This document shows, one piece after another, positions 1 to 7,385 of a stretch of 40,597 bases of DNA. The DNA lies in the IMG/VR virus record IMGVR_UViG_3300044904_000206, positions 1-40,597 of that record; one strand, written 5' to 3'. The translations under genes were made by a program, and so were the position numbers. This DNA comes from a virus. Each line of letters starts with the position of its first letter. Within the stretch, counting starts at the first letter, position 1. A model generated the notes under the pieces. The model made no database searches, was not told the DNA's origin, and saw only the letters and a list, made by a program, of their open reading frames with translations.

Positions 1-95
1 GCTTTGTGAAAGCCGTTGGTCAAGTGGTGCAGGCAAGGTGGCGCGGCAACTTTGAGGCAGCCTTTCAGCAGGCGGTGAGGACAAGCACACGATGA
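1..95 (+). CDS. gpZ-like minor tail protein, 3' end (duplicate by circularity)
   Basis: This is the last 31 codons and stop of the gene that is complete at 39906-40565, repeated here because the circular molecule was opened inside it. It adds no new gene. Confidence 0.9.
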   Translation, partial: FVKAVGQVVQARWRGNFEAAFQQAVRTSTR

Positions 96-127
96 ACGAA
101 ATCACGCGCACAATCTCGGTGGATGGG
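1..127. repeat. Terminal direct repeat, left copy
   Basis: The first 127 bases are identical to 40471-40597. The repeat cuts through two genes (the end of the gpZ-like gene and the start of the small ORF at 92), so it is the closing overlap of a circular assembly and not a biological repeat. The exact length of 127 equals a common maximum assembly k-mer, which points to an assembly artefact of a circular or circularly permuted molecule. Confidence 0.95.
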
Positions 128-274
128 CAGCGGCTGGTGATCTTCGACGGGATCCGCAACATCGCCGTATGCACGGAAGCGAAGCCGCGCGGCAAAATGC
201 AGATCGTCGCGTTCACCGTTCCTGGCCTGGATGGCAGGCCGCGCACAGTGGTGTTGGTGTTAGGACTGAATTGA
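92..274 (+). CDS. Small hypothetical protein (60 aa)
   Basis: Starts with an ATG overlapping the stop of the gpZ-like gene (ATG at 92, stop ending at 95), the coupling used throughout this genome. It is followed after 9 bases by the next gene. The product is short and beta-rich (alternating hydrophobic residues, with an ISVDGQRLVIFDG stretch), without Cys or membrane segments. I do not recognise a family. Its position at the head of the replication module suggests an early gene. The coupling and the absence of a competing frame make it likely to be real. Confidence 0.6.
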   Translation: MNEITRTISVDGQRLVIFDGIRNIAVCTEAKPRGKMQIVAFTVPGLDGRPRTVVLVLGLN

Positions 275-283
275 GGGAGGCAA

Positions 284-628
284 ATGGAGAAAGAGCAAAC
301 GTTGAAGTTGAGCAACCTGTGTCAGGGCGTCGCGGAAGAAATCTTCCAACGCGACCTGGCAAAAATCCTGGAAAACATCGCGGACGTGAATACACCTTCG
401 GATACGGTCCGCGAACTGACGTTGAAAATTAAATTCGCGCCATCGCTCGATCGCCGCTCGGCGATGGTGGAATTTATCGGCTCAGTCCTAACGACCAAGC
501 TCAGCGGCGTCGCAGCAGTGAGCGCCAAAATCTACTTTACCAGGCAGGGTAATGAAATGAAGGCGTATCCGGAAAACCCCAGCCAGACGGCGCTTTTCGG
601 CAAACCCGCGACGGAGGCGGCGCAGTAG
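284..628 (+). CDS. Phage 'replication terminator'-type protein
   Basis: The 114-aa product follows the pattern of small phage proteins annotated as replication terminator protein in Firmicute phages: an N-terminal helix (SNLCQGVAEEIFQRDL), then ADVNTPSDTVRELTLKIKF and a beta hairpin ending near the QTALF motif. The assignment is from memory of the family and the true function is unknown. In those phages it is also followed directly by a DUF2303-like gene, as here. It ends in TAG. Reading past that TAG stays open for 21 more codons to a TAA at 692-694, overlapping the next start, but that tail does not look clearly coding. Confidence 0.65.
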   Translation: MEKEQTLKLSNLCQGVAEEIFQRDLAKILENIADVNTPSDTVRELTLKIKFAPSLDRRSAMVEFIGSVLTTKLSGVAAVSAKIYFTRQGNEMKAYPENPSQTALFGKPATEAAQ

Positions 629-686
629 AAGTGCGCAGTTGTGTTCAGGAGTGAGGCTCTAACGTTTCGAACGATAGAGGAAGATT

Positions 687-1286
687 TTGATTAAAGAGGC
701 AATGGAGTATCTGAATTCGCTCGTGCCGCCGACGGTCAGCGCAGGCAAGCCCGGGCATGTGCTTAGCGATCGGACGCTGAGCGAATACGACCAGCGGCCG
801 GCGCTCCCCGAGTCGGTGAGCATTACAACCCTTTCGGCACTGGTCGACCTGATCGCGGCGGACCTGAATGCCATCGGTACCGACGCGCTGGGCTTAATCG
901 TCAGGGTCGACGATCATGCATCGGTGCGCTTGGTGTCGCGGCTGTGCGATGACTTTGCTCGGAGAAAATATCACATCCAGGCGAAGCTGCCGCAGCTCGA
1001 CGGCTTCAAGTTCGGCCAGTTCTATGATCACGAAACATTCATGATCGCGCTGGCTGCCCAATTCACGCTGACCGAGGACCGCGAGTATCTGTTACGGATC
1101 GCGGCCAACTTGACGGACGAGCACGTCAGCAGCTCGGAAGACAGCGGTATCACGCAAAAGGTCGGCATGAAAACCGGCGCAGTGTTGAAGACTACGGAGA
1201 CGCTTCGCCCGCGCGTCACCCTGGCACCATTCCGCACCTTTCGTGAAGTGGTCCAACCGGCGAGTGAGTTCATCTTTCGCGTGTAG
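687..1286 (+). CDS. DUF2303-like phage protein, cut by an in-frame amber codon
   Basis: TTG start with a GAGG eight bases upstream. An ATG at 702 is the alternative. The 199 residues resemble the protein that follows the replication-terminator gene in many siphophages: IKEAMEYLNSL at the N-terminus, a central FGQFYDHETFM segment and a C-terminal FRTFREVVQPASEFIFRV. In the homologues I recall, the chain continues after FRV/FRM into an ALFEADGG..W.L block. Here that block is present in the same frame but only after a TAG at 1284-1286. The ordinary reading is therefore a truncated product; the full frame runs to 1415. Such proteins are usually near replication or recombination genes; the biochemical role is unknown. 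Confidence 0.7.
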   Translation: MIKEAMEYLNSLVPPTVSAGKPGHVLSDRTLSEYDQRPALPESVSITTLSALVDLIAADLNAIGTDALGLIVRVDDHASVRLVSRLCDDFARRKYHIQAKLPQLDGFKFGQFYDHETFMIALAAQFTLTEDREYLLRIAANLTDEHVSSSEDSGITQKVGMKTGAVLKTTETLRPRVTLAPFRTFREVVQPASEFIFRV

Positions 1287-1415
1287 CAAGCGAAAGAAGA
1301 GATCCCGAAGCTGGCGCTGTTTGAAGCCGACGGCGATAAATGGCGCATCGATGCAGCCCTGGCAGTGCGTGATTGGTTGCAAGCGCGCATCACAAACATC
1401 CTGGTAGTGGCATAA
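1287..1415 (+). other. In-frame extension of the DUF2303-like gene beyond the amber codon
   Basis: After TAG 1284-1286 the same frame stays open for 42 codons to TAA at 1413-1415. It encodes the conserved-looking C-terminus with the block KLALFEADGDKWRIDAAL, which matches the end of full-length family members in type and position. The initiator start at 1526 lies only 110 bases further. This supports either a recent nonsense mutation, amber readthrough or suppression, or a sequencing error. It does not support a natural short gene. Confidence 0.7.
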
Positions 1416-1525
1416 CAGGACGTAACAGACGAGCGGCCGCTGCTATGCACGGCGGTCGCACTTTTAGAGGCGAGGGCAATGCAAGCCATTCAGGGGCAAC
1501 GGAGTTGAGCGAGCGCAATGCGCCT

Positions 1526-2404
1526 ATGAGGGCGCTTCTGACACATCCGGTGGCGTTTCATCCCGTGCTGGCGCGCATCTGCGGCAGCGTGACGGCGGGG
1601 CTGATGCTCTCGCAGGCGATCTATTGGAGTGAACGCACCCAGGCGGTCGATGGATGGTTTTACAAGACGCGCGAAGACTGGATCAGGGAAACCTGCCTTT
1701 CGCGTTGGGATCAGGAGCAGGCCCGGGAAATCCTATGTGCGCGCGGGTTTTTGCGTGAGGCAAAGCGTGGGATGCCCGGAAAGATGCACTTTTGCGTCGA
1801 TATTGATCGCGTCTGCGAAGCTATTTCCCAGTTGGCTAGTGGCTCACCAACAAGTCGGCTAGAGACTAGCCAACAAGTTGGTGAGTCTCTAGCCAACTTG
1901 TCGGCTAGTGGCTCACCAACATGTTGGCTAGAGACTGACCAACCTTATAAGGAAGCAGAGACTACTACAGAGACTACTACAGAGACTACTACAAAAAAAC
2001 CTCACGCCTGCGGCGCGGAGCTGAATCCGGCTGAAGCGGTTGCACCGGTTTCGGAAAACGCCAAAGCTCTGGAGGCGTGGCTGGCGATCAAGGAAGAGCT
2101 TCGCAATCTCGTCCCCGAGAAAGAGTGGAAGCTGTGGGTGCGTCCGGCGTATCTGACCAAGCTTGTGAGCGGCGGATTGCTGATTGCGCTGCCGCCGAAT
2201 GGACGAATCATCGAAGCTTGCCGGGCGCGTTTGCCGTGCCTGAACGAGCTGGCGCAGCGCGCTGGATATGCGGGCGTCGGTCTGACACGCTATCCCGACG
2301 CCTATGAACGCAAGCAATTGCGCGAGCGATTTCCAGAGGCCTTCGCGCAGATGCTGGGCCACCGCAAAGAGCACAAATCGAACGGGCAAGCGAGGCCGCA
2401 ATGA
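1526..2404 (+). CDS. Replication initiator / replisome organiser
   Basis: 292 aa from ATG 1526. The frame is open upstream to 1373, but that part looks non-coding and overlaps the previous gene. Residues 1-95 look like the winged-helix N-terminus of phage replication proteins (HPVAFHPVLARICGSVTAG, then SQAIYWSE and WIRETCLSRWDQ). Residues 100-160 are a low-complexity linker rich in Ser and Thr, encoded by the iteron origin and by three ETTT repeats. Residues 180-250 resemble the N-terminal domain of DnaA (AWLAIKEELRNLVPEKEWKL, LLIALPP), known to recruit helicase. This layout, with the origin inside the initiator gene, parallels lambda O. It is the only initiator candidate in the genome. Confidence 0.8.
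   Translation: MRALLTHPVAFHPVLARICGSVTAGLMLSQAIYWSERTQAVDGWFYKTREDWIRETCLSRWDQEQAREILCARGFLREAKRGMPGKMHFCVDIDRVCEAISQLASGSPTSRLETSQQVGESLANLSASGSPTCWLETDQPYKEAETTTETTTETTTKKPHACGAELNPAEAVAPVSENAKALEAWLAIKEELRNLVPEKEWKLWVRPAYLTKLVSGGLLIALPPNGRIIEACRARLPCLNELAQRAGYAGVGLTRYPDAYERKQLRERFPEAFAQMLGHRKEHKSNGQARPQ
1831..1943 (+). repeat. Five iterons of 21 bp (replication origin)
   Basis: Five 21-bp units occupy 1831-1851, 1854-1874, 1877-1897, 1900-1920 and 1923-1943, each separated by exactly two bases (AA, AA, TT, AT), giving a strict 23-bp period. Each unit has inverted arms GTTGG or GTCGG and CCAAC around a core CTAG-R-CT-type sequence. The middle unit is in the opposite orientation. Two pairs of units form a 44-bp repeat (1831-1874 and 1900-1943) matching at 39 of 44 positions. 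Such arrays inside an initiator gene are binding sites for the initiator it encodes, as in lambdoid origins. Confidence 0.85.
1957..1992 (+). repeat. Three perfect 12-bp tandem repeats beside the iterons
   Basis: The 12-mer AGAGACTACTAC is repeated three times without interruption and followed by a run of seven A. It starts 13 bases after the last iteron. By position and by strand asymmetry (purine/pyrimidine blocks, poly-A) it is the likely duplex-unwinding part of the origin. It encodes ETTT three times in the initiator linker. Confidence 0.75.
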
Positions 2405-2943
2405 ATCTGAAGTCGGTGCCATTCGAGGCATTGGATCAGTTGGAACGTTTTCACTGGCTGGTGTATGTGCGTCCGCGCTTTCCGTTGGGTGGCGATGTCG
2501 AGCGGTACGAGCGGGACGGTTTTAAACGACTGATCGCTGGCGAGTATCGACGGATCAGCGTCGAAGGTCAGAAGTACCACGAGGCCCCGAATTTCTGCGA
2601 AGTGCGGCTGCGGTTGTTTGTGCTCGAAAAGCTGGAAGGCGCGTGTCCGTATTGCACCCGGCTGATGGGATTGGCGAACTTTGGGCTTGTCTATGACACA
2701 TCACCCGGCCGCGCCTTCTCGCATTGCTTTCAGCTGGCAAATCTTGTGTGCTGCTGCGGCTGCTGTGCGAAGGCAAAGGGTTCGCTGAGCGGCGGCGAAT
2801 GGCTCGACATCCAGGCCGCGCTAAAGGCTGCGGATCCGAATGCCGCGCACGAAATGAAAGTCGCGCTGTGCGCCGGCAGAGCAGTAGTAGTGCGTCGGAG
2901 GGCGGGTCGCGGGTCCTCCCCCGGGGGTGCCGCCCGCGAGTAA
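2401..2943 (+). CDS. HNH-nuclease-like zinc protein (degenerate)
   Basis: 180 aa, start coupled to the initiator stop (ATGA). A zinc-ribbon HNH-like core spans residues 82-134: CPYC (82-85), YDTSPGR where active HNH proteins have a DH-x-P motif, LANL (112-115), a Cys cluster (117-122) and KGSLSGGEW. The usual catalytic Asp-His pair is not obvious, so it may be an inactive or DNA-binding derivative. Phages often place an HNH-fold protein beside the initiator. The C-terminal 30 residues are basic and Gly-rich. Confidence 0.6.
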   Translation: MNLKSVPFEALDQLERFHWLVYVRPRFPLGGDVERYERDGFKRLIAGEYRRISVEGQKYHEAPNFCEVRLRLFVLEKLEGACPYCTRLMGLANFGLVYDTSPGRAFSHCFQLANLVCCCGCCAKAKGSLSGGEWLDIQAALKAADPNAAHEMKVALCAGRAVVVRRRAGRGSSPGGAARE

Positions 2944-3006
2944 CGCGCGAGTTGCACGGGAGGGCTAGTAATACGCGGAAAAAGTAGGTTGATTTCGAGG
3001 TTGATT

Positions 3007-3504
3007 TTGCCGCACGAAGCACAATCCGTTACGCCGATGCCGCTCACTGACGAGCAGATCCGCGCCGCATTTGCTGGCGTGCGCTGCCCAGCCTGCGATC
3101 GCGCCAAGGCCGCATTGTGGGCCTTCTGTCTGACGGACACCTCGGCCCTCACGCCCTGGGTGCGCAACTGGCTGGCGCGCGGGCCGGAGGACCCATACTT
3201 CGCTGCGAATTTCCGCTCGGCGCTCGAGCATTTGCGGTTGAATCCCTTTCGCAAACGCGTCTTTGGCTGGCCCTATACAAAACCCGATGACCTTTACGAT
3301 GCCGGTTACGCATTGGCCGGCCATGGCCGGTGTTCTGTGCCGGGTTGCCGGGCCGCGATCGTCTGGTTTTGGACGCCGACGCGCGATCGGCGTGTGGCTG
3401 TGAACTACGATTGCTCGCTGCATCGCGATACCTGCCGGGATCCGGAGTACTTTACCGCCCGCGCCGCGCCAACGTCTGCACCCAAGCGGAGGGCTCGACG
3501 ATAA
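3007..3504 (+). CDS. Cys-rich hypothetical protein (zinc-binding)
   Basis: TTG start chosen because GAGG lies six bases upstream; ATG 3037 has no Shine-Dalgarno sequence. The product is 165 aa. CPAC near the N-terminus and a C-terminal CSVPGC followed by CSLH and C suggest two zinc sites. Family not recognised. It sits between the replication genes and the Xre regulator, so an early regulatory or DNA-binding role is plausible but unproven. A degenerate copy of the dispersed palindrome lies near its end. Confidence 0.6.
   Translation: MPHEAQSVTPMPLTDEQIRAAFAGVRCPACDRAKAALWAFCLTDTSALTPWVRNWLARGPEDPYFAANFRSALEHLRLNPFRKRVFGWPYTKPDDLYDAGYALAGHGRCSVPGCRAAIVWFWTPTRDRRVAVNYDCSLHRDTCRDPEYFTARAAPTSAPKRRARR
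3466..3481 (+). promoter_or_regulatory. Degenerate copy of the dispersed palindrome
   Basis: Matches CTGCAAACGTCTGCAC at 13 of 16 positions, with the right half intact. It lies inside the end of the Cys-rich gene, about 180 bases before the Xre regulator. It is weak evidence on its own. Confidence 0.3.
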
Positions 3505-3505
3505 G

Positions 3506-3652
3506 ATGCACATTCACCTGGAAAACGTTGGCTTTTGGTGGTACGGACGGCTGCTGCACCGGCCGCCGGCCAGCGATCTGTGGTGCAGTGTGCGCTGGGG
3601 TTGGTGGATGCTGCGCATCTGGCGCTCCGGCTGCACGCGGAGGCCGCAATGA
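3506..3652 (+). CDS. Tiny Trp/Arg-rich hypothetical protein (48 aa)
   Basis: ATG one base after the previous stop; its TGA overlaps the next ATG (ATGA at 3649-3652). The product is Trp-rich (FWWYGRLL, WGWWMLRIWR) and basic, possibly membrane-associated. Coupling on both sides is the main support. No family recognised. Confidence 0.5.
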   Translation: MHIHLENVGFWWYGRLLHRPPASDLWCSVRWGWWMLRIWRSGCTRRPQ

Positions 3653-3909
3653 GTGAACTTGTAGCAACGATTGGACGGAATATCCGACAGGTCCGCCAGA
3701 GCTATCGTTGGAGCCAGTTTCGATTTGCCCGATTTTTGGGAATCACACGTCAGACGTTATATGCCTACGAAAAAGGCCACACCTGTTGCCCGAGTGACGT
3801 TCTATTGAAGGTCAACAGGTTCACGGGTCATACCGTCGATTGGTTTTTTGAAAAAGATCATGACGATTTGAAGTTTTTGTCTTTCCATTGCAGCGGGGAT
3901 GACCATTGA
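3649..3909 (+). CDS. Xre-family HTH transcriptional regulator
   Basis: 86 aa. A lambda-repressor-type helix-turn-helix lies at residues 7-62, with the recognition helix region FARFLGITRQTLYAYEKG at about 27-43. There is no C-terminal peptidase or dimerisation domain, so it is Cro-like in size. It lies in the same direction as the structural genes and there is no divergent partner, so no classic cI/cro switch is visible. It is the best candidate in this genome for binding palindromic operators, but that link is inferred. The next gene overlaps its stop. Confidence 0.8.
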   Translation: MSELVATIGRNIRQVRQSYRWSQFRFARFLGITRQTLYAYEKGHTCCPSDVLLKVNRFTGHTVDWFFEKDHDDLKFLSFHCSGDDH

Positions 3910-4535
3910 AGCCACGGCTGATGTCTCAGAAGGCTTACGCCACGCTCAAGGGCGTCTCGCCGCAGTATGTCAACAAGCTGGTGAGCCAGGGAAAAATTCA
4001 GAGGGTCGGCCGATTGATTGACGCCCACCAAGCGAACGCGGTCATCAAAGCTTTTGCACGCCCGGCGGCGGCGAAACCGGCGAAACCGTTGCCGCGCAAG
4101 AAGACAACGGCCAGGAACGCGCCACCCAGGAAGGCCGCTGGGTCTCGCAAGGCCGCCAGTGCCAGCTTCAATCTCACCGCCGCACGCTTTCAAACGGAAC
4201 AATACAAGGGGCTGAAAGCGAGGCTGGATTTTGAAGTCCAATCCGGTAAGCTCCTGCCGCGCGCCGAGGTCCTCGATCTGGAGCGGCGTAAGAACACCAA
4301 CATCCGCACCATGCTGCGCCGCCTACCGCGCTCGCTGGCGCAGTTACTGGCGCGCGCCGACGGGCCGGCGGAGATCGAGACGCTGCTGCTGGCGGAAATC
4401 GACCTGGTGCTTGAGCAGCTCGCCCGCAATCCGCTGGGGATGCATGATGATGCCCCGCCAGCCGTTGCGGAAGCGGAACTGCCGGCAGTGCTGCCGCCCG
4501 CGGCGCCGGCCAAAGAAATTGCGGAGGCCTCGTGA
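3906..4535 (+). CDS. terS: Terminase small subunit
   Basis: Starts at TTG overlapping the previous TGA, with GGGG about eight bases upstream; ATG 3921 is the alternative. 209 aa. Residues 6-45 form a DNA-binding HTH of gpNu1 type (SQKAYATLKGVSPQYVNKLV). An Ala/Lys/Pro-rich linker follows, then a helical segment (about 90-170) for oligomerisation and large-subunit contact. An acidic, Ala/Pro-rich tail ends the chain. Position before TerL and the HTH-plus-coil layout support the call. It recognises the packaging site of the phage DNA. Confidence 0.8.
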   Translation: MKPRLMSQKAYATLKGVSPQYVNKLVSQGKIQRVGRLIDAHQANAVIKAFARPAAAKPAKPLPRKKTTARNAPPRKAAGSRKAASASFNLTAARFQTEQYKGLKARLDFEVQSGKLLPRAEVLDLERRKNTNIRTMLRRLPRSLAQLLARADGPAEIETLLLAEIDLVLEQLARNPLGMHDDAPPAVAEAELPAVLPPAAPAKEIAEAS

Positions 4536-4557
4536 TGATCATAGAAAGGAGAAAACA

Positions 4558-4866
4558 TTGAAATATCAGATTGACGCGAAGGTGCTCAGTGCGCTCCATG
4601 ATGAGCGTGTCTTTCAAAACCGCAAGTGGGGAACTATCGCCGAGCATCCACATGAGGTTGGTGGATATCTCACGCTGATGCGTAAACTTTTAACCGAAGC
4701 TGAATTCGCGTGGTCAAGCCAACGTGGAGACGTAGGCGCGCTGGATGAGATTCGCAAGGTTGTGGCTGTCGGTATCGCTTGTATGGAGCAGCATGGCACT
4801 ATTCCTCGTTCGCCATTGTCGTTCGTAGCACTTCAGGGCGGCAATGTTCAGCACACCGTCGATTGA
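4558..4866 (+). CDS. MazG-like / nucleotide-pyrophosphohydrolase-like phage protein
   Basis: TTG start with a strong AAAGGAG seven bases upstream. 102 aa. The sequence follows small phage proteins of the all-alpha NTP pyrophosphohydrolase-like type: ERVFQNRKWG, LTLMRKLLTEAEFAW, then LDEIRKVVAVGIACMEQHG. Acidic helix residues (E-x3-E patterns) could bind magnesium. It probably cleans or modifies nucleotide pools, but activity cannot be confirmed from sequence alone. It interrupts the terS-terL pair, a common site for such small inserts. Confidence 0.65.
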   Translation: MKYQIDAKVLSALHDERVFQNRKWGTIAEHPHEVGGYLTLMRKLLTEAEFAWSSQRGDVGALDEIRKVVAVGIACMEQHGTIPRSPLSFVALQGGNVQHTVD

Positions 4867-4875
4867 TGTATTGAC

Positions 4876-6972
4876 ATGAGCGCCCTGCAAACGTCTGCAA
4901 CCGCTGCCGCCTTTCATGAAGCGGCGCAGGTCTTCCGGCCGCCGCCCAAGCTCACCGTGCTGGAGTGGGCGGAGCGCGAACGTATGCTCTCCTCGGAATC
5001 CTCCTCCATGGTCGGCCATTACCGCTCCGATGTCGCCCCCTACCAGCGCGGCATGCACAACGCCGTCAACATCCCCGGTGTCGAAGAGGTGGTCTTCTTC
5101 ACCGCCGCCCAGATGGGCAAGTCGCTCACCGAGGAAAATATCTTCGGCTACTTCTGCGACCGCGACCCCTGCTCGATGATCTGGATGTGGCCGACCGACC
5201 TGGTCGCCAAGGCCTGGTCGCTCGATACCCTCGATCCGCTCTTGCAGGATACCCCGGCGCTGGCCGAGAAGTTCAGCCGCGGCAGCCGCAAGGCCGCCAG
5301 CGCCACCCTATTCAAGAAGTTCCCCGGCGGTTGGCTGGCGGTCATCGGGGCGAATGCGCCGGCGGGCCTGCGCCGCCGCCGCGCCCGCCTGGTCATCGCC
5401 GACGAGATCGACGGCTATCCCGAGAGCGCCGGCGAGGAGGGCGATCCGATCGGGCTAGTGGGAAGCCGCCAGGAGACCTTCTGGGACCGCCTGCTGATCC
5501 TCGCCTCCACTTGCACCCTCAAGAACGAGAGCCGCATCGAGGCACGCTATCTCATCAGCAATCAGCAGCGCTACTACGTGCCCTGCAAGGATTGCGGCGA
5601 GTTCCAGCTCCTGGCCTGGAAGCGTCTGGTCTATCCCAAAGATGCGCCTCCGACCCGCGACAACACGCACTACGCCTGCGAGTTCTGCGGCTCGGCGCAT
5701 GACGAGCTCGACAAGATGCAGCTCTTGCGCCGCGGCGAGTGGCGCGCCGCTCGCCCGGAGATTACCAAGGTGCAGGGTTTCTGGATTTCCAAGATGTACT
5801 CCCCGTTTCTTTCCTGGGCGCAGATGGTGGAGCGTTACATTAAGGCCTCCGCCCAGCTCCCCGACAACAAGCAGCCGCTCAAGGTCTTCGTCAATCTCGA
5901 TCTGGCCGAGACCTGGGAAGAGCGCGACGAGCTGGTCGACCGCGAGGGCCTGGTCAAGCGCTGCGAAGATTACCACAACGCTGCCATCGTGCAAGTCGAC
6001 GATGCCGGTACGCCCGCTGGGATTGCGGCCGCCGGCCCACTGCCCGATGGCATTGTCCTGCTCACCGCCGGCTGCGACGTGCAGCCCGATCGCATCGAGC
6101 TGGAGCTGGTGGGCTGGGGCCGCGGGGAAGAGAGTTGGTCCTGCGACTGGCGCGTCTTCGAGGGCGACACGGCGCGCCCCGAGGTTTGGGCCCAGCTCGA
6201 CCGCTATCTGGAGCTCGAGTTCCCGCACTTCCGCGGGCCGCGCCTGCCGATCGCCGCCTGCTTTGTCGATTCCGGCTATCACGCCAGCGAGGTTTATGCT
6301 TATACCAAGCAGCGCGCCACACAGCGCGTCTTTGCCTGTAAGGGCAGCTCCATCTTCGGGCACGTTCCGCTGGCCAAGAAGCGGCGCGTCGATCGCGCCA
6401 ATGTCTGGTTATTTGTGGTGGGGGTCTCGCAGATCAAGAAGACGATTTACGAGCGCCTGCGCCTGGAAACGCCGGGACCGCGCTTCATGCACTTCACCCA
6501 CGCCCACAACACCAACGAGTACTTCGCGCAGTTGACCTGCGAGGTGTTGAAAAAAGAATACCGTCACGGCTTTCCGGTGCGCTTCTGGAAAAAGCCGGAC
6601 GGTGCCCGCAACGAGGCGCTCGATCTGCGCGTCTATGCCTATGCAGCCTTCCTGTCGTTGTCGGAGCTGCCAGCCAAGCTGCTGGAGCGCGAGAGCCAGC
6701 GGCTGCACGAGGAAGCGCGCAAGCTCGCCGAGCAGCGCCGCCTCAAATCCGATCCCAACCAGTTGCCCTTATTGCCGGAAGTTGCCGCGTCGATCGATCC
6801 CGCCCCGGCCTCACCGCTGTCGCCTCTCGCTGTCATCCTGGGTGTGCCATCCGGCGACGCAAAGGATCCCGGGACGGCGCCCAGCAGTGAACCGCCCAAA
6901 GTTTTAGAAACGCCGCTGGTGGATCCGCCGCGCTCTGAAGGCCAGCGCACTAGAATTGTCAGGAGATGGTGA
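4876..6972 (+). CDS. terL: Terminase large subunit, lambda gpA family
   Basis: 698 aa. This is the ATP-driven DNA packaging motor and endonuclease. Walker A-like AAQMGKS at 77-83, Walker B LVIADE at 172-177, a four-Cys zinc insert typical of the GpA family (CKDC 237-240, CEFC 268-271), and nuclease-domain acidic residues in GCDVQPDRIE (D401) and FVDSGYH (D465). The tail after about 590 is Pro-rich and less conserved. Membership of the gpA family suggests cos-type packaging. No good Shine-Dalgarno precedes the start. A copy of the dispersed palindrome overlaps codons 4-9. Confidence 0.95.
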   Translation: MSALQTSATAAAFHEAAQVFRPPPKLTVLEWAERERMLSSESSSMVGHYRSDVAPYQRGMHNAVNIPGVEEVVFFTAAQMGKSLTEENIFGYFCDRDPCSMIWMWPTDLVAKAWSLDTLDPLLQDTPALAEKFSRGSRKAASATLFKKFPGGWLAVIGANAPAGLRRRRARLVIADEIDGYPESAGEEGDPIGLVGSRQETFWDRLLILASTCTLKNESRIEARYLISNQQRYYVPCKDCGEFQLLAWKRLVYPKDAPPTRDNTHYACEFCGSAHDELDKMQLLRRGEWRAARPEITKVQGFWISKMYSPFLSWAQMVERYIKASAQLPDNKQPLKVFVNLDLAETWEERDELVDREGLVKRCEDYHNAAIVQVDDAGTPAGIAAAGPLPDGIVLLTAGCDVQPDRIELELVGWGRGEESWSCDWRVFEGDTARPEVWAQLDRYLELEFPHFRGPRLPIAACFVDSGYHASEVYAYTKQRATQRVFACKGSSIFGHVPLAKKRRVDRANVWLFVVGVSQIKKTIYERLRLETPGPRFMHFTHAHNTNEYFAQLTCEVLKKEYRHGFPVRFWKKPDGARNEALDLRVYAYAAFLSLSELPAKLLERESQRLHEEARKLAEQRRLKSDPNQLPLLPEVAASIDPAPASPLSPLAVILGVPSGDAKDPGTAPSSEPPKVLETPLVDPPRSEGQRTRIVRRW
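4885..4900 (+). promoter_or_regulatory. Dispersed palindrome copy at terL start
   Basis: CTGCAAACGTCTGCAA, 14 of 16 matches to the perfect palindrome at 15261-15276. It begins nine bases inside terL and could act as an operator or transcription roadblock at the entry to the packaging genes. Confidence 0.5.
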
Positions 6973-7385
6973 TGAGAACACTTTCGCTGTGGCAGCCGTG
7001 GGCCTCGCTGGTGGCGCTCGGCAAGAAGAAATACGAGACCCGCGACTGGCCGATGCAGTTCACTGGGCGCCTGGCGATCCACGCCGCCAAACATCCCTTC
7101 AACCCGAAAGAGTACGATGCGGCCTGGCTGCGCGAGTTCTACCATGAGCTCGCGGCGGATGAAATCGATCTCGGCCACCTGAAGTATGGCTATGTGGTCT
7201 GTGTCGTTGACGTTCCCGCCCCGAGCGTCCGCACCGAAGAGATTCGCGATGGACTGGGCGCGAAAGAACGGATGTACGGCAACTACACCGACAATCGCTT
7301 CGCCACCAGGCTGGCAAATGTGCGCGCACTCTCGCCCGCGCTCCCCTTCAAGGGCAAGCAGGGTTTTTTCGATGTGCCGCTATGA
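6972..7385 (+). CDS. ASCH-domain protein
   Basis: 137 aa from ATG 6972, which overlaps the terL stop (TGATG) with AGGAG six bases upstream; ATG 6966 lies too close. An ASCH (PUA-like RNA-binding) fold is indicated by LSLWQPWASLVALGKKKYETR at the N-terminus (the W-x-W-A and K-x-x-E-x-R signature) followed by GRLAIHAAK. Phages and bacteria use such proteins for RNA binding or nucleoside processing. The role here is unknown. It is an accessory gene between terL and the connector genes. Confidence 0.8.
   Translation: MRTLSLWQPWASLVALGKKKYETRDWPMQFTGRLAIHAAKHPFNPKEYDAAWLREFYHELAADEIDLGHLKYGYVVCVVDVPAPSVRTEEIRDGLGAKERMYGNYTDNRFATRLANVRALSPALPFKGKQGFFDVPL

Noticed and set aside
284-694. Third amber-interrupted gene (readthrough of TAG 626-628)
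   Set aside because: The 21-codon extension is short, Arg-codon-rich and not clearly related to the family, so a normal stop is the simpler reading.
1831-1992. CRISPR array
   Set aside because: Units are contiguous with 2-base spacing and lie inside a coding gene; there are no spacers of CRISPR length and no cas genes in the window.
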